A stretch of DNA of 47,499 nt. Source: Microbacterium sp. 18062. GTDB taxonomy: Bacteria; Actinomycetota; Actinomycetes; Actinomycetales; Microbacteriaceae. Both the position numbers and the translations under genes were made by a program. This document shows, piece by piece, positions 1 through 11,088 of this stretch. The DNA lies in NCBI RefSeq assembly GCF_902706225.1, contig NZ_CACSKB010000032.1, positions 1-47,499 of the forward strand, read 5' to 3'. How positions within the stretch are numbered: position 1 is the first letter of the stretch; every line of letters starts with the position of its first letter. The notes beneath the pieces are model-generated. The model worked only from the letters and a program-made list of their open reading frames with translations. It was not told where the DNA came from and did no database searches.

Positions 1-111
1 CCTCCCCAGCCCCGCCGCACGTGCCCGCCGTGCACGGAGTCCAGTGCGGGTACGGACCCGGAGGACCGGGAACCCTAACCTGGGGGCTTCCGAGAACTGG
101 AGGTAACCCCC

Positions 112-399
112 ATGGCCGTCTTCTCCGTCGACAGCGACGCGGTCTTCACCGCGACCACCGCCATCCGCGGCACCGTCGATCGTCTGCAGAGCGAGTCGAC
201 ATCGCTCATGGCGCAGCTGAACGCGCTGCAGGCCTCGTGGACGGGCGCTGCATCCGGTCTGTTCCAGGGAAGCGTCGAGCAGTGGCGAGGCGCTCAGCGC
301 ACCGTCGAGGACGCCCTCGCGACGATCAACCTCGCGCTGACCGCCGCAGGACAGCAGTACGCCGAGGTCGAGCAGGCGAACATGAGCCTGTTCCGCTGA
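112..399 (+). CDS. WXG100 (ESAT-6-like) family protein
   Basis: A 95-residue protein with the size and central W-x-G turn (SWTG, near residues 44-47) of WXG100 proteins, which are small helical hairpins secreted by type VII (ESX) systems, usually as dimers. The flanking sequence is polar and predicted helical, with no signal peptide or membrane segment. The ATG is preceded by GGAGGT at good spacing. A strong hairpin follows the stop, so it ends its transcription unit. No ESX ATPase or membrane gene is visible, but the sequence upstream lies outside the window. The family is clear from size and motif; the partner and role are unknown. Confidence 0.85.
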   Translation: MAVFSVDSDAVFTATTAIRGTVDRLQSESTSLMAQLNALQASWTGAASGLFQGSVEQWRGAQRTVEDALATINLALTAAGQQYAEVEQANMSLFR

Positions 400-410
400 C
401 CGAGGAGACG

Positions 411-446
411 ACGGATGCCCCGGTCCAGAAGGACCGGGGCATCCGT
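411..446 (+). terminator. Terminator hairpin after the WXG100 gene
   Basis: A perfect 16-bp inverted repeat (ACGGATGCCCCGGTCC / GGACCGGGGCATCCGT) with an AGAA loop starts 12 bases after the stop. No long U-run follows, which is usual for high-GC actinobacterial terminators. Confidence 0.75.
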
Positions 447-512
447 TCGTGAAGGACGTGCGCTTCGTCTCGGAACGCCTTCGGCGTGCCTCGATCGGCG
501 GCGATACGCCCG

Positions 513-545
513 GGGGTTCCATGCCGCTTCGCGACCTGGAACCCC
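513..545 (-). terminator. Hairpin downstream of groEL
   Basis: Inverted repeat GGGGTTCCA / TGGAACCCC with a 15-nt loop, lying just beyond the groEL stop on the minus strand. It is probably the groEL terminator. No U-tract is present. Confidence 0.5.
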
Positions 546-551
546 GTCATA

Positions 552-2236
<1,685 letters not shown>

Positions 2237-2239
2237 CTC

Positions 2240-2268
2240 ATTCTGGCACTCGACCCCATCGAGTGCAA
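2240..2268 (-). promoter_or_regulatory. groEL promoter
   Basis: On the minus strand TTGCAC (-35) and CAGAAT (-10) are separated by exactly 17 bp. The predicted start falls inside the perfect CIRCE. The spacer is occupied by a second CIRCE-like palindrome. Confidence 0.6.
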
Positions 2269-2269
2269 G
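2243..2269. promoter_or_regulatory. Second, degenerate CIRCE-like operator
   Basis: CTGGCACTC, nine bases, GAGTGCAAG: 7 of 9 consensus bases in each arm with the exact CIRCE spacing. Its centre is 33 bp (about three helical turns) from the perfect CIRCE, and it covers the -35 and spacer of the groEL promoter. Confidence 0.55.
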
Positions 2270-2369
2270 CCACCGCGGACCTCATGACGACATGCGACGT
2301 CCGCCCGGGGACATGCCTCGACCCCGGGGCCCGAGGGCCGCCGGGGTCGAGAGGACGAATGCGGATCAG

Positions 2370-2548
2370 CGGCCTGCGCCGCTGACGAACGACGAAGGAG
2401 GCGAGACCTCCCCCTCGGGGAGACTTTCGAGTCAGCTTCTCAGGGCCCTTGCGGGCTCCTCCGTGGAGTGGCGAAAGGCCGGTCGCTGCCCTTCGTCTCG
2501 GAGCTCGCGCTCCTCACTCAGGGACCGAGAGCGGAGACTCTCGAGTCA
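2370..2548. repeat. Composite intergenic repeat abutting the cspA stop
   Basis: The first 66 bp (to 2435, ending GAGACTTTCGAGTCAG) are a diverged copy of the 68-bp unit tandemly repeated at 25995-26198. The rest holds a CTTCGTCTCGGAGCTCGCGCT module also found at 10973-11088 and 15908-16002. The last copy of the GAGACTNTCGAGTCA motif ends on the TCA that is the complement of the cspA stop. Together with the CIRCE region this accounts for most of the 374-bp gap between groEL and cspA; the stretch 2270-2369 shows nothing recognisable. Confidence 0.7.
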
Positions 2549-2749
2549 GGCGACGACGCGGACCGATTCGGCCTGCGGACCCTTCTGCCCGTTCCCGACG
2601 GTGAACTCGACCGCCTGGCCTTCTTCGAGCACGCGGAACCCGGTCATGTCGATGTTCGAGTAGTGAACGAAGACGTCCTGACCGTCGCCGGAGGTGATGA
2701 AGCCGAAACCCTTCTCAGCGTTGAACCATTTGACGGTGCCCTGGGCCAT
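2546..2749 (-). CDS. cspA: Cold-shock protein (CspA family)
   Basis: A 67-residue single-domain nucleic-acid chaperone. Both RNP motifs are visible: KGFGFI (RNP1) and VFVHYS (RNP2), and the start [18 protein letters not shown] is typical of the actinobacterial family. It binds single-stranded RNA/DNA and melts secondary structure. The ATG is preceded by CAGGAGAA. The gene stands alone. Its stop codon is the first base triplet of an intergenic repeat that also occurs elsewhere in the window. Confidence 0.96.
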   Translation of the reverse strand: MAQGTVKWFNAEKGFGFITSGDGQDVFVHYSNIDMTGFRVLEEGQAVEFTVGNGQKGPQAESVRVVA

Positions 2750-2884
2750 GCGATTCTCCTGATGCTATGGAACGGAGCAATCGTATGCAGCCGGAATCCC
2801 GCAGGATGACCGGAATCGGCAGTGTTGACACGGGTGCCGCGAACTGTTTACGCCGGGGAAACACTCGGCCGTCGAGAGCGCCCC

Positions 2885-3487
2885 TCAGGAGGCCGGCGAG
2901 GACGAATCGGCCCCTGCCTCGGTGCGGTCGAGGCCGATGACGACGGTCAGGAGTTTCGCCTGGCTCTCGTCGACGTCGCCCGTCTCCGGGTCGTCCTGGG
3001 GCTGATAGACGTCGCTCTGGGCGACCTCCGCGCCACCGATCACCTGAGCGATCCCCTTCGCCGCGGCCTCGTCCGCCGGGAAGGCGTAGTACACGGTCGT
3101 CTGCGGGAAGTCGGTCACGCTGGCCTGACTGGCGAAGACCGTGTCGGCGTTCCATCCGGCCGCGACGATCTGGTCCTTGAGCGTGGTCGCGAGCCCCTGC
3201 TCGCCGGTCGCGTTCAGCACGTTGACCGAGAAGGAGGTGTCGACCTCCGGCTCGACCTCGGGCCCCACCGTCGCGCTGGGGCTGGCCGCGGGGAAGAGCG
3301 TCACGCGTCCCGATGCGATCAGGCTGCCGAAGATGCCGATGCCGACCAGGAGGATCGTCGCGACGAGTGCCCACAGCACGGTGGCACCGGCACGCATGCG
3401 GGGATTCTCCGCCCGGTGGGCACCGACACGGCCCGATCCCTCCGGAAGATCGTCGAAGCGATCGTGGGGGAAGCTCTGACGCGGCAC
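2885..3487 (-). CDS. LytR_C domain membrane-anchored protein
   Basis: 200 residues with a short cytoplasmic N-terminus, one transmembrane helix (about 32-58) and an extracellular LytR_C domain (about 85-195; SVNVLNATGEQGLATTLKDQ and TVYYAFPADEAAAKGIAQ are typical). LytR_C domains occur alone or at the end of LytR-CpsA-Psr cell-wall ligases; their function is not settled. The GTG start overlaps no upstream gene. A DUF3263 gene lies just upstream on the same strand. The same DUF3263/LytR_C pair occurs near groEL2 in Mycobacterium tuberculosis (Rv0430/Rv0431), which supports the assignment. Confidence 0.85.
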   Translation of the reverse strand: MPRQSFPHDRFDDLPEGSGRVGAHRAENPRMRAGATVLWALVATILLVGIGIFGSLIASGRVTLFPAASPSATVGPEVEPEVDTSFSVNVLNATGEQGLATTLKDQIVAAGWNADTVFASQASVTDFPQTTVYYAFPADEAAAKGIAQVIGGAEVAQSDVYQPQDDPETGDVDESQAKLLTVVIGLDRTEAGADSSSPAS

Positions 3488-3522
3488 CCCCCGATGCTAC
3501 CCAACCGGCCTCGGAAGCGCGG

Positions 3523-3819
3523 TCACCCCGCGGCGCGCGCCGAACGGGGCGCACGGGAACGACGCTGCTCGTCGCGGATGCGGCGCAGGCGCCCGACCAG
3601 CATGGGCTCGTGGGCGAGGGCCGCCTCGGTGTCGATGATCCGGTTCAGCAGCTGGTAGTACCGGGCCGGCGCGAGACCGAGCTCCGAGCGGATGGCCTCC
3701 TCCTTCGCCCCGGCGTGCGCGCCCCAACGGGACTCGAACGCCAGGATCCCGCGGTCACGGTCGCCGAGACCGGCGCGAAGGCCCGCTCCGCTCGTCGCAT
3801 CGGGGTCGGTGAGAGGCAC
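3523..3819 (-). CDS. DUF3263 family protein
   Basis: A 98-residue soluble protein matching the small actinobacterial DUF3263 family: DRGILAFESRW near the start, then KEEAIRSELGLAPARYYQLLN, a helix-turn-helix-like stretch, and a basic Arg-rich tail that could bind nucleic acid. The function is unknown. The GTG start has GGAGGA immediately in front, unusually close, so a slightly different start is possible. It is cotranscribed with the LytR_C gene downstream, a pairing conserved in actinobacteria. Confidence 0.8.
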   Translation of the reverse strand: MPLTDPDATSGAGLRAGLGDRDRGILAFESRWGAHAGAKEEAIRSELGLAPARYYQLLNRIIDTEAALAHEPMLVGRLRRIRDEQRRSRAPRSARAAG

Positions 3820-3828
3820 TCCTCCACG

Positions 3829-4842
3829 CTAACGGCCGTGGGTGCCGGATCCGTGACGCCACTCCACGCTCGCCCCGAGCGGATCGACCGCCGCGAGCAC
3901 CTCGCCGTCGAGCGCGAGGGCGAACGCCGCGCGCGGCCAGCTGTCCTCGTCGATCACCGTGGTCCACCCGTCGTGCAGCCCCGGGGCGTCGAGCGTGATC
4001 CAGTGGCCGACCTCGCGCGCCGCACCGATCAGCGCGCGGCGCCGCCTCCGGGGCACGTGCGCCAGCACGCCCGGCGTCGTCACGACCAGCGTGGCGTCTG
4101 CGGGCGCGGAAGCGGCGAGCGCCGTGAGCACACCGGGTTCGGTCGCATCGCCGCGCACGAGGCGCGGCGGGTCGGCGGCCGCGATGTCCGCGGCGGCGGC
4201 GATCCGTTCGCGCCGGCCGTCCTCTCCGGGCCAGATGAGTCCCGTCAGCCAGGCGCGGTCCTCGGGGTCGGCCGCGTCCAGCGGCGCCAGGTCGATCCCG
4301 GAGCGCCAGACGATCTCCGGAACCCGTGTCGGCGGCGCGCCTGCGCTCCAGGCCGAGTCCAGGACGACGGCGCTCGGTCCCGCGGGCGGGTCGATCGTCG
4401 CGACCGCGCCGTCCGGGCTCCGATACCGGTAGGAGTAGCGGTCCGGGTAGAGGCAGAGCCCGGCGCTGGCCCCGACCTCCAGGAGCGCGAGCGGGCCGTG
4501 CAGAAGGGCAAGCGCCGGCAGCAGCGCCGCGCAGCGCAGCGGCTCGTTGGTCTGGATGCTGCGCGCTCTGCACTCGGCGACGAGGAGGTCGGCGTTCGCC
4601 GGCACCCATGCACCCCACGCGTCGGCCGGTTCCTCCGGTGCGCCGAGCATCCGGCTCACCGCGAAGACGAGCGGAGGCTGACGGTGCGTGTCCGGGATGC
4701 GGGCGAGCACGCCCGCCACCGCGGTGTCCGCGGAGACGGTGGCCGCCCAGATCGCGTACAGTGCGGATCGGCCGGGTGCCTCCTCCCGCGCGAACCGGTC
4801 GTAACGGGCCGAGACGTCGTCGAGGTCGCTCACGGCATCCAT
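3829..4842 (-). CDS. DUF2332 domain-containing protein
   Basis: 337 residues resembling the actinobacterial DUF2332 family. The segment LLEVGASAGLCLYPDRYSYR (middle) looks like a SAM-type GxGxxxG loop, and WITLDAPG and the PRAAFALALDG end are typical. A methyltransferase-like Rossmann fold is likely but no activity is established. I start at the ATG at 4842 (GGCGGAGA just upstream) instead of an in-frame ATG at 4911, which would overlap the divergent msrB start and ribosome-binding site. Confidence 0.75.
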   Translation of the reverse strand: MDAVSDLDDVSARYDRFAREEAPGRSALYAIWAATVSADTAVAGVLARIPDTHRQPPLVFAVSRMLGAPEEPADAWGAWVPANADLLVAECRARSIQTNEPLRCAALLPALALLHGPLALLEVGASAGLCLYPDRYSYRYRSPDGAVATIDPPAGPSAVVLDSAWSAGAPPTRVPEIVWRSGIDLAPLDAADPEDRAWLTGLIWPGEDGRRERIAAAADIAAADPPRLVRGDATEPGVLTALAASAPADATLVVTTPGVLAHVPRRRRRALIGAAREVGHWITLDAPGLHDGWTTVIDEDSWPRAAFALALDGEVLAAVDPLGASVEWRHGSGTHGR

Positions 4843-4909
4843 TCTCCGCCGCGAACACGGAACACGACCGGCGTGGAGCGGGTTGAATGGGAGTGACGAA
4901 GGAGGAGCC

Positions 4910-5317
4910 ATGAGCTATGCAGTGAACAAGTCCGACGACCAGTGGCGCGAGGAACTGGGTGACGACCGGTACGCCGTCCTCCGACAGGCCGCGACCGAGC
5001 GGGCCTGGACGGGCGAGCTGCTCGATGAGAGCCGCGCCGGCCTGTACGCCTGCGCCGCCTGCGGCGCGGAGCTCTTCCAGAGCGGCACCAAGTTCGACTC
5101 CCACTGCGGGTGGCCGAGCTTCTACGAGTCGGTCCGACCCGAGGCCGTCGAGCTCATCGAGGACGACAGCCACGGGATGCAGCGCACCGAGGTGCGTTGC
5201 GCGACCTGCGGCTCCCACCTCGGCCATGTCTTCCCCGACGGGTTCGGCACACCCACCGGCGACCGCTACTGCATGAACTCGATCGCGTTGGAGTTCACCC
5301 CCGAGGCGGGCGAGTGA
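4910..5317 (+). CDS. msrB: Peptide-methionine (R)-S-oxide reductase MsrB
   Basis: 135 residues, the standard length. It reduces methionine-R-sulfoxide in oxidised proteins. Both zinc CxxC pairs are present (C48/C51, C97/C100), as are HCGWPSFY, SHLGHVF and the catalytic C121 in RYCMNS. C66 could serve as a resolving cysteine. The ATG has a GAAGGAGGAG ribosome-binding site; a longer reading frame from 4883 is ignored because that site falls inside it. It overlaps the following nitroreductase gene by four bases (GTGA), so the two are translationally coupled, suggesting a shared role in redox repair. Confidence 0.96.
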   Translation: MSYAVNKSDDQWREELGDDRYAVLRQAATERAWTGELLDESRAGLYACAACGAELFQSGTKFDSHCGWPSFYESVRPEAVELIEDDSHGMQRTEVRCATCGSHLGHVFPDGFGTPTGDRYCMNSIALEFTPEAGE

Positions 5318-5853
5318 CCGGTACCGCCGTCGAGGCGATGCGCGTCCGTCGGTCGTGGTCGAAGGTGACCGACGAAGCGCCCACCCATGAGCAGTTGGTC
5401 GACCTCGTGAGCGCCGCCGGGCGTCTGGCCGACCATTCGTCTCTGCGCCCGTGGCGGCTGATCGAGCTGCGCGGCAGGGATCGCGAGCGGCTCGGCCGCG
5501 CCATCCACAAGGCCGAGCACAAGCCCGGCCGCTCGACGAAGCCGCTGCGCGCCCCGCTGCTGATCGCCGTGGTCGCCCGCATCCGCAAGGGCAAGGTGCC
5601 CGATTGGGAGCAGGAGGCGGTCGCCTCGGGAGTCGCGCACCTGCTCAGCCTCGCGCTCGACGACGAGGGTTGGGGTGTCTTCTGGCGCACCGGTGACCAC
5701 ACCCGCAGCAAGGCGGTCGCGAAAGCCCACGGGCTCGAGAAGAACGAGCGGCTGTTGGGCTGGCTGTACGTCGGCGGCAGACCGGAGCAGAGGCGTCCGA
5801 GCCGGATCAAGACGGTGGACGGGGCGACGTTCCTCTCGCCGATGCCCCGCTGA
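5314..5853 (+). CDS. Nitroreductase family protein
   Basis: 179 residues of the FMN-dependent nitroreductase fold: RRSWSKVTDEAPTHEQLVDL at the N-terminus, SSLRPWRLIEL (FMN-phosphate region), then VASGVAHLLSLALDDEGWGVFWRTG and a C-terminal LLGWLYVGGRP strand, in canonical order. The substrate cannot be predicted. Translation starts at a GTG overlapping the msrB stop (GTGA). Confidence 0.88.
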   Translation: MTGTAVEAMRVRRSWSKVTDEAPTHEQLVDLVSAAGRLADHSSLRPWRLIELRGRDRERLGRAIHKAEHKPGRSTKPLRAPLLIAVVARIRKGKVPDWEQEAVASGVAHLLSLALDDEGWGVFWRTGDHTRSKAVAKAHGLEKNERLLGWLYVGGRPEQRRPSRIKTVDGATFLSPMPR

Positions 5854-5869
5854 GCGACGGCGAGCCGCA

Positions 5870-6832
5870 TCAACGCCGCCGCCAGCGCGGCAGCACCGCG
5901 ATGATCACGCCGACCAGCGCGACGCCGACCGCGATGAGCGCGACCGCCAGCGGCGGAGCGGCATGCGCCGGCCACAGCGCGTCGATCGCGACCGACGTGA
6001 GGAGCAGGCCCACGACCGAGCCGAGGCCGAGCTGCAGAACGCCGGTGTGCCGCACGAGCGCCGCCGACAAGAAGATGTAGACGACTCCGGTGGCCCCGCC
6101 CAGGTAGAGCCACGGTTCGGCGGGGAGACTCTGCGGCGCGCCGGCCACGGCGACGCGGATGCCGGCTGCGACGGCGAGCGCGAGCGTGCCACCGGCGAAG
6201 TTGACGAGGGTGGCCGTGAGGGGGCTCTCTACCGCGTGACGGAGCCTGCCGTTGGTCGCCTGCTGCCACGCGATGCCGGCACCGGCGAGGAACGGCAGGA
6301 CGAGCATCCACGGCGGGATGCGCGAGGAGTCCTCGCCGAGGAGCGTCACGACCACGGCGGCGACCGCGAGCGCACCGCCGACGAGGCGGCCGACGGTGAC
6401 CGAGACCACTCCCGACGGCCCGTAGCCGAACCGGTCGAGGAGCACGCCGTTCACGGTCTGCCCGGCGACCACGCCGACGGTGAAGGTCGCGACGCCGATG
6501 ACGGCGACCATCAGTCCCTGCGCCACCACGGTGAACGCCCCGGCGAACCCTCCGATCAGCATCCACAGCGGTACGTGACCGCCGCGCACCCCGCGGAACA
6601 GTCGCGCCGCCCCGGCTCGCCCGGCGGGCGTCGCCGCCGAGAGCACGATGAGGATCGCGAAGCCCGATCCGAAGGAGATCAGCGCGGCGACGAAGCCGTC
6701 GTCGAGCGCGGCGCCCAGCGCGCCGTTCATCTGCGCCTGCACGCTCGTGAGCGCCCCCACGAGCACCGAACCGGCGAGCGCGACGCCGAGCGGAAGGCGG
6801 CGGCTGGACGACGGAGTCGGGCGAGAGGTCAC
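5870..6832 (-). CDS. DMT superfamily transporter, YdcZ (DUF606) type
   Basis: 320 residues with about ten hydrophobic helices arranged as two homologous halves. Each half begins with a G-x-(L/M)-x(2)-(Q/V)-x-x-(M/L)-N-like motif (VGALTSVQAQMNGALG; VAGQTVNGVLLDRFG), as in the YdcZ branch of the drug/metabolite exporters. The substrate is unknown. The best start is a GTG with no ribosome-binding site, but a TAGCAT -10-like hexamer lies six bases upstream, which would fit a leaderless transcript (inference). It converges on the nitroreductase gene. Confidence 0.83.
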   Translation of the reverse strand: MTSRPTPSSSRRLPLGVALAGSVLVGALTSVQAQMNGALGAALDDGFVAALISFGSGFAILIVLSAATPAGRAGAARLFRGVRGGHVPLWMLIGGFAGAFTVVAQGLMVAVIGVATFTVGVVAGQTVNGVLLDRFGYGPSGVVSVTVGRLVGGALAVAAVVVTLLGEDSSRIPPWMLVLPFLAGAGIAWQQATNGRLRHAVESPLTATLVNFAGGTLALAVAAGIRVAVAGAPQSLPAEPWLYLGGATGVVYIFLSAALVRHTGVLQLGLGSVVGLLLTSVAIDALWPAHAAPPLAVALIAVGVALVGVIIAVLPRWRRR

Positions 6833-7137
6833 CGACCGATGCTACGCGGCTCCGCTCGTGGCGACGGATCGCAGCCCGAGACGGACCCGTGCAATCCGTT
6901 CTGGCGTCGGTGACGAAACACTTACTGATGTGCAGCCTCGGGGCGAGGAGGGGGCACGTCGCCCGCTGGGGGGCTGAGGCCGCGGAACGGGGGTCACCCG
7001 TGGCCTCAGGGAACGAACGACGAAGAACGCCCCCGGCGTCCGCTCCGAAGCGGATTCTGACGGTCGTCGCAGCACGGTAACCGATGGATCTGACACATCC
7101 CGCCACGGGATCGTCGCCCCGTCCCCAGTGTTTTCAG
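6833..7137. other. Intergenic region with one hairpin
   Basis: A 305-bp gap between the transporter and tRNA-Thr. It holds one clear inverted repeat, CTGAGGCC (6974-6981) with GGCCTCAG (7002-7009), whose inner ACGGG/CCCGT can extend the stem. It could terminate the tRNA transcript on the minus strand. Nothing else is recognisable. Confidence 0.4.
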
Positions 7138-7210
7138 TGCCGGCTACAGGACTTGAACCTGCAACCCCCTAATTACAAGTTAGGTGCGCTACCAATTGCG
7201 CCAAGCCGGC
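7138..7210 (-). tRNA. tRNA-Thr (UGU)
   Basis: Read on the minus strand: acceptor stem GCCGGCT/AGCCGGC, anticodon stem-loop CCTAA-CTTGTAA-TTAGG giving anticodon TGT (threonine, codon ACA), and the GGTTCAAGTCC T-loop. Discriminator base A. CCA is not encoded. Confidence 0.95.
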
Positions 7211-7257
7211 GAGGCCGCCAGTCTATCGGGGTGCTCGATCCACCCCGCAGCCGCCGG

Positions 7258-8193
7258 TCACGGTGTCGTCGACGGCGTGGGGGTCGGCGTCCGGTAGTAC
7301 GCATCGCTCGAGGTCGTCAGCACGAACTGCGCGAACTCCTTCGGATCGTCGAGAGCGCCCTGATACTGCTGACCGTTGACGAGGATCATCGGCGTCCCGG
7401 TGAGGGTGAGCCCATCGGTGTCGGGGATGCCTGCGACCGCCTCGTCGGTGGTGGACTTCGCCCACGTCATGTAATCGCCGTCCTCGATGCAGGAGCGCAC
7501 CTTCTTCGGCTCGGACACACCGGCCGTCTCGGCGAGGGTGGCGAGCTCGTCGTCGGAGAGCCCGTCGGAGTTCGCGTCGGGCTGCTCGACCAGCAACGCG
7601 TGATTGAACGCGAAGACCTTCTCGGGCGAGAACGTCGCGACGCAGGCCGCCGCTCCCGCGGCACGGAGGGAGTACTTGGTGCCGTTCGACTTCGCGGTGA
7701 GCATGGCCACCGGATAGTACGAGAGCGTCGCCGCCTCCTTCGTGACCCAGTTCGACAGCTGCTGCGCGTTCGCGAGCTCGAACTGCTGCGCACCGGGCGC
7801 CAGGTAGTCGACATAGATGCGGATGTCGGCGGTGGAGGCGCTCGTCGGGGTCGGCGACGGCACGGCCTCTTCTTCAGTTTCCTCGGCCTGCGGGGTGGCC
7901 ACGGTGTCCGGGATCGTCGCGGAGCCGAGTGCGACCCCGTCGACCGACGTGATCGCGAACCCGCCGTCGCTCTCACCGCGAGGCGACAGCTGCAGCTGGC
8001 TGGTCGACGACGACACGGCGAACACGACACCCGCGACGACGGCACCCACGACCACGACGCCGCTCGTCACGAGGGCGACGAGACGGATGCGGCCGGCACG
8101 AGCATGGCGCGCCTGGACCTGCTGAGCCTTCTCGCGGACCGCCTCACGACGGTCGCGGGGCACCGGAACGTTCGAACGGTCGTCGCTGGACAT
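7258..8193 (-). CDS. DsbA/thioredoxin-fold membrane protein lacking CxxC
   Basis: 311 residues: a charged cytoplasmic N-terminus, one transmembrane helix (about 38-60), an extracellular linker rich in Pro/Thr/Glu (100-122) and a DsbA-like domain (about 124-295). The fold signature is clear: IRIYVDY strand, long helical insert, then GTPMILVNG with the cis-proline (P268). The active-site CxxC after VDYL is replaced by A132-P-G-A135, so it cannot be a thiol oxidoreductase in the usual way. Cys184 and Cys235 remain and could form a structural disulfide. I take the ATG at 8193, because upstream sequence in the same frame is not protein-like. Confidence 0.82.
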   Translation of the reverse strand: MSSDDRSNVPVPRDRREAVREKAQQVQARHARAGRIRLVALVTSGVVVVGAVVAGVVFAVSSSTSQLQLSPRGESDGGFAITSVDGVALGSATIPDTVATPQAEETEEEAVPSPTPTSASTADIRIYVDYLAPGAQQFELANAQQLSNWVTKEAATLSYYPVAMLTAKSNGTKYSLRAAGAAACVATFSPEKVFAFNHALLVEQPDANSDGLSDDELATLAETAGVSEPKKVRSCIEDGDYMTWAKSTTDEAVAGIPDTDGLTLTGTPMILVNGQQYQGALDDPKEFAQFVLTTSSDAYYRTPTPTPSTTP

Positions 8194-8403
8194 GGAACCT
8201 CTGATTGCACACGGGCCGGACTCGCCGGCGGAGGCCGCACGGGTGAACGGCCCCATCGATGCTAGCCAGCGCACCTGGGAAATGCCCAGACGCGCGTGCC
8301 ATACTGATCGTGCGTCCAATGGAGGGCGCGCGGGACAAGCCCCCGCACATTCCATTCACTACGGATCGTCCGGCACGTACCTGCCGGTGAAGGAGAAGAG
8401 ACA

Positions 8404-9507
<1,104 letters not shown>

Positions 9508-9520
9508 TCGGAACATCGAA

Positions 9521-9557
9521 CGCGGCGCGGCGGATCCGGAGGATCCGTCGCGCCGCG
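9521..9557 (+). terminator. Terminator after the ABC ATPase gene
   Basis: A 17-bp inverted repeat with one G-U pair (CGCGGCGCGGCGGATCC / GGATCCGTCGCGCCGCG) and a three-base loop, 13 bases after the stop. Confidence 0.75.
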
Positions 9558-9575
9558 GCGTGTGAACGGAGGACC

Positions 9576-10928
9576 ATGTCGGAATCACTGACCATCACCG
9601 CGAGCTCGGTCGACCCCGGCCTGCTCACCCTGCCGTGGACCACCCCGCTCGCGGACTGGTCGGGCTCGGACATCGTCTACCTGCCGAAGGGCATCTCCCG
9701 CCACCTGGTGCGCTTCTCCGCCCTGTCCGGACGCGTCATCGCGGTGAAGGAGACCACCGCAGAGATGGCCCGCCGCGAGTACGACATGCTCGGCAATCTC
9801 GCCCGCCTCGATGTGCCGTGCGTGGAACGCGTCGCCGTGATCGCCGGACGCTGGGCCCCCGCGCCCGAAGGCTCCGGGCAGCGTGGGGAAAGGCGTGGGG
9901 AGGATGCCGACGGCACGCCACTGCCCGCGGCCCTCGTGACCGCGCACCTCAAGTTCTCCCTCCCCTACCGGGCCCTGTTCACCCAGGTGTTGCGTCCGAA
10001 CACCGCAGCACGCCTGGTCGACGCCCTCGCCGTGCTGCTCGTGCGCCTGCACAACGTCGGGTTCTTCTGGGGCGACGTCTCGCTCTCGAACACCCTGTTC
10101 CGGCGCGACGCCGGCGCCTTCGCCGCCTACCTCGTGGACGCCGAGACCGGCGAGCTGCACGACGGCGGGCTGACCCGGGGCCAGCGAGAGCACGACCTCG
10201 ACATCGCCCGCACCAACATTGCGGGCGAGATCATGGACCTCGAGGCGGGCGGGCGGCTCGAGGGCGGCGTCGACGCGCTCCAGGTGGCCGACGGCATCCT
10301 CTCGTCGTACTACTCGCTCTGGAGCGCGCTGACCGATCAGGAGTCCTTCTCGGTCGACGAGTCCTGGCGCATCACCGAACGCGTGCAGCGCCTGAACGCC
10401 CTCGGCTTCGACATCGGCGAGATGTCGATCCAGACCGCACCCGACGGCACCCGCGTCTCGATCCAGCCGAAGGTCGTCGACGCCGGGCACCACCAGCGGC
10501 GCCTGCTGCGCCTCACGGGCCTCGACGTCGAGGAGAACCAGGCACGACGCCTGCTCAACGACCTCGACGAGTTCCGCGCCCGCGTCTCCCGGATCGGCTC
10601 CGACGAGGACATGGTCGCCCACGAGTGGCTGACCCGGGTCTTCGAACCGGTCGTCAAGGCCATCCCGTTCGACCTGCGCGCGAAGCTCGAGCCGGCCGAG
10701 GTGTTCCACCAGGTGCTCGAGCACCGCTGGTACATGTCGCAGGGCCGCGGCCGGGCGGTCCCCCTCGCCGAGGTGCTCACGAGCTACATCGACGACGTGC
10801 TGCGGCACCGCCGCGACGAGGCCACCGTGATGGGGCCGCCCACCGAGACCATGTCGATCCCGGTGGTGCGTTCCGCATCCGACGACGAGGACGAGGACGA
10901 GCAGATCGACTGGCGCGATCTCGTCTGA
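9576..10928 (+). CDS. DUF4032 kinase-like protein
   Basis: 450 residues. The N-terminal half has a protein-kinase/aminoglycoside-kinase-like core: IAVKE (K58), REYDML (E68), then HNVGFFWGDVSLSN with a catalytic-loop-like D167...N172 and LVDAETGE (D188) as the metal-binding DxE. The C-terminal half (about 200-430) is the actinobacterial DUF4032 helical region, and the tail is acidic (DDEDEDE). Phosphotransfer activity is an inference from motifs; the substrate is unknown. The neighbouring MsiK-type ATPase suggests a link to carbohydrate uptake, but a terminator separates them. The ATG is preceded by GGAGGA. Confidence 0.82.
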   Translation: MSESLTITASSVDPGLLTLPWTTPLADWSGSDIVYLPKGISRHLVRFSALSGRVIAVKETTAEMARREYDMLGNLARLDVPCVERVAVIAGRWAPAPEGSGQRGERRGEDADGTPLPAALVTAHLKFSLPYRALFTQVLRPNTAARLVDALAVLLVRLHNVGFFWGDVSLSNTLFRRDAGAFAAYLVDAETGELHDGGLTRGQREHDLDIARTNIAGEIMDLEAGGRLEGGVDALQVADGILSSYYSLWSALTDQESFSVDESWRITERVQRLNALGFDIGEMSIQTAPDGTRVSIQPKVVDAGHHQRRLLRLTGLDVEENQARRLLNDLDEFRARVSRIGSDEDMVAHEWLTRVFEPVVKAIPFDLRAKLEPAEVFHQVLEHRWYMSQGRGRAVPLAEVLTSYIDDVLRHRRDEATVMGPPTETMSIPVVRSASDDEDEDEQIDWRDLV

Positions 10929-10956
10929 CCACTGCCGCGCCGCCACCCGGGAGGAG

Positions 10957-11088
10957 GTATCCCGCGGGATACGGCGTGGGATGGAGAAAGCCCGGTCGCC
11001 GAGCGAGCACCGCGAGACGAGGCACCGCGCCCCCTTTCCTCTCGGAGCTGTGCTCCTCGCTCAGGGACCGATACGGGAGGCGCCCGCG
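10957..11088. repeat. Palindrome and copy of the intergenic repeat module
   Basis: A perfect 16-bp palindrome, GTATCCCGCGGGATAC (10957-10972), followed by a copy of the CTCTCGGAGCTGTGCTCCTC-GCTCAGGGACCG module also present at 2495-2530. The module runs up to the TCA (11089-11091) that is the stop of the next minus-strand gene. It lies between two convergent genes and could act as a bidirectional terminator. Confidence 0.5.

Noticed and set aside
8341..8370. Possible Pho box before the UgpC-type ATPase (ATTCACT at 8354)
   Set aside because: Only one half-site is present; the position 11 bp upstream (CCGCACA) is a poor match.
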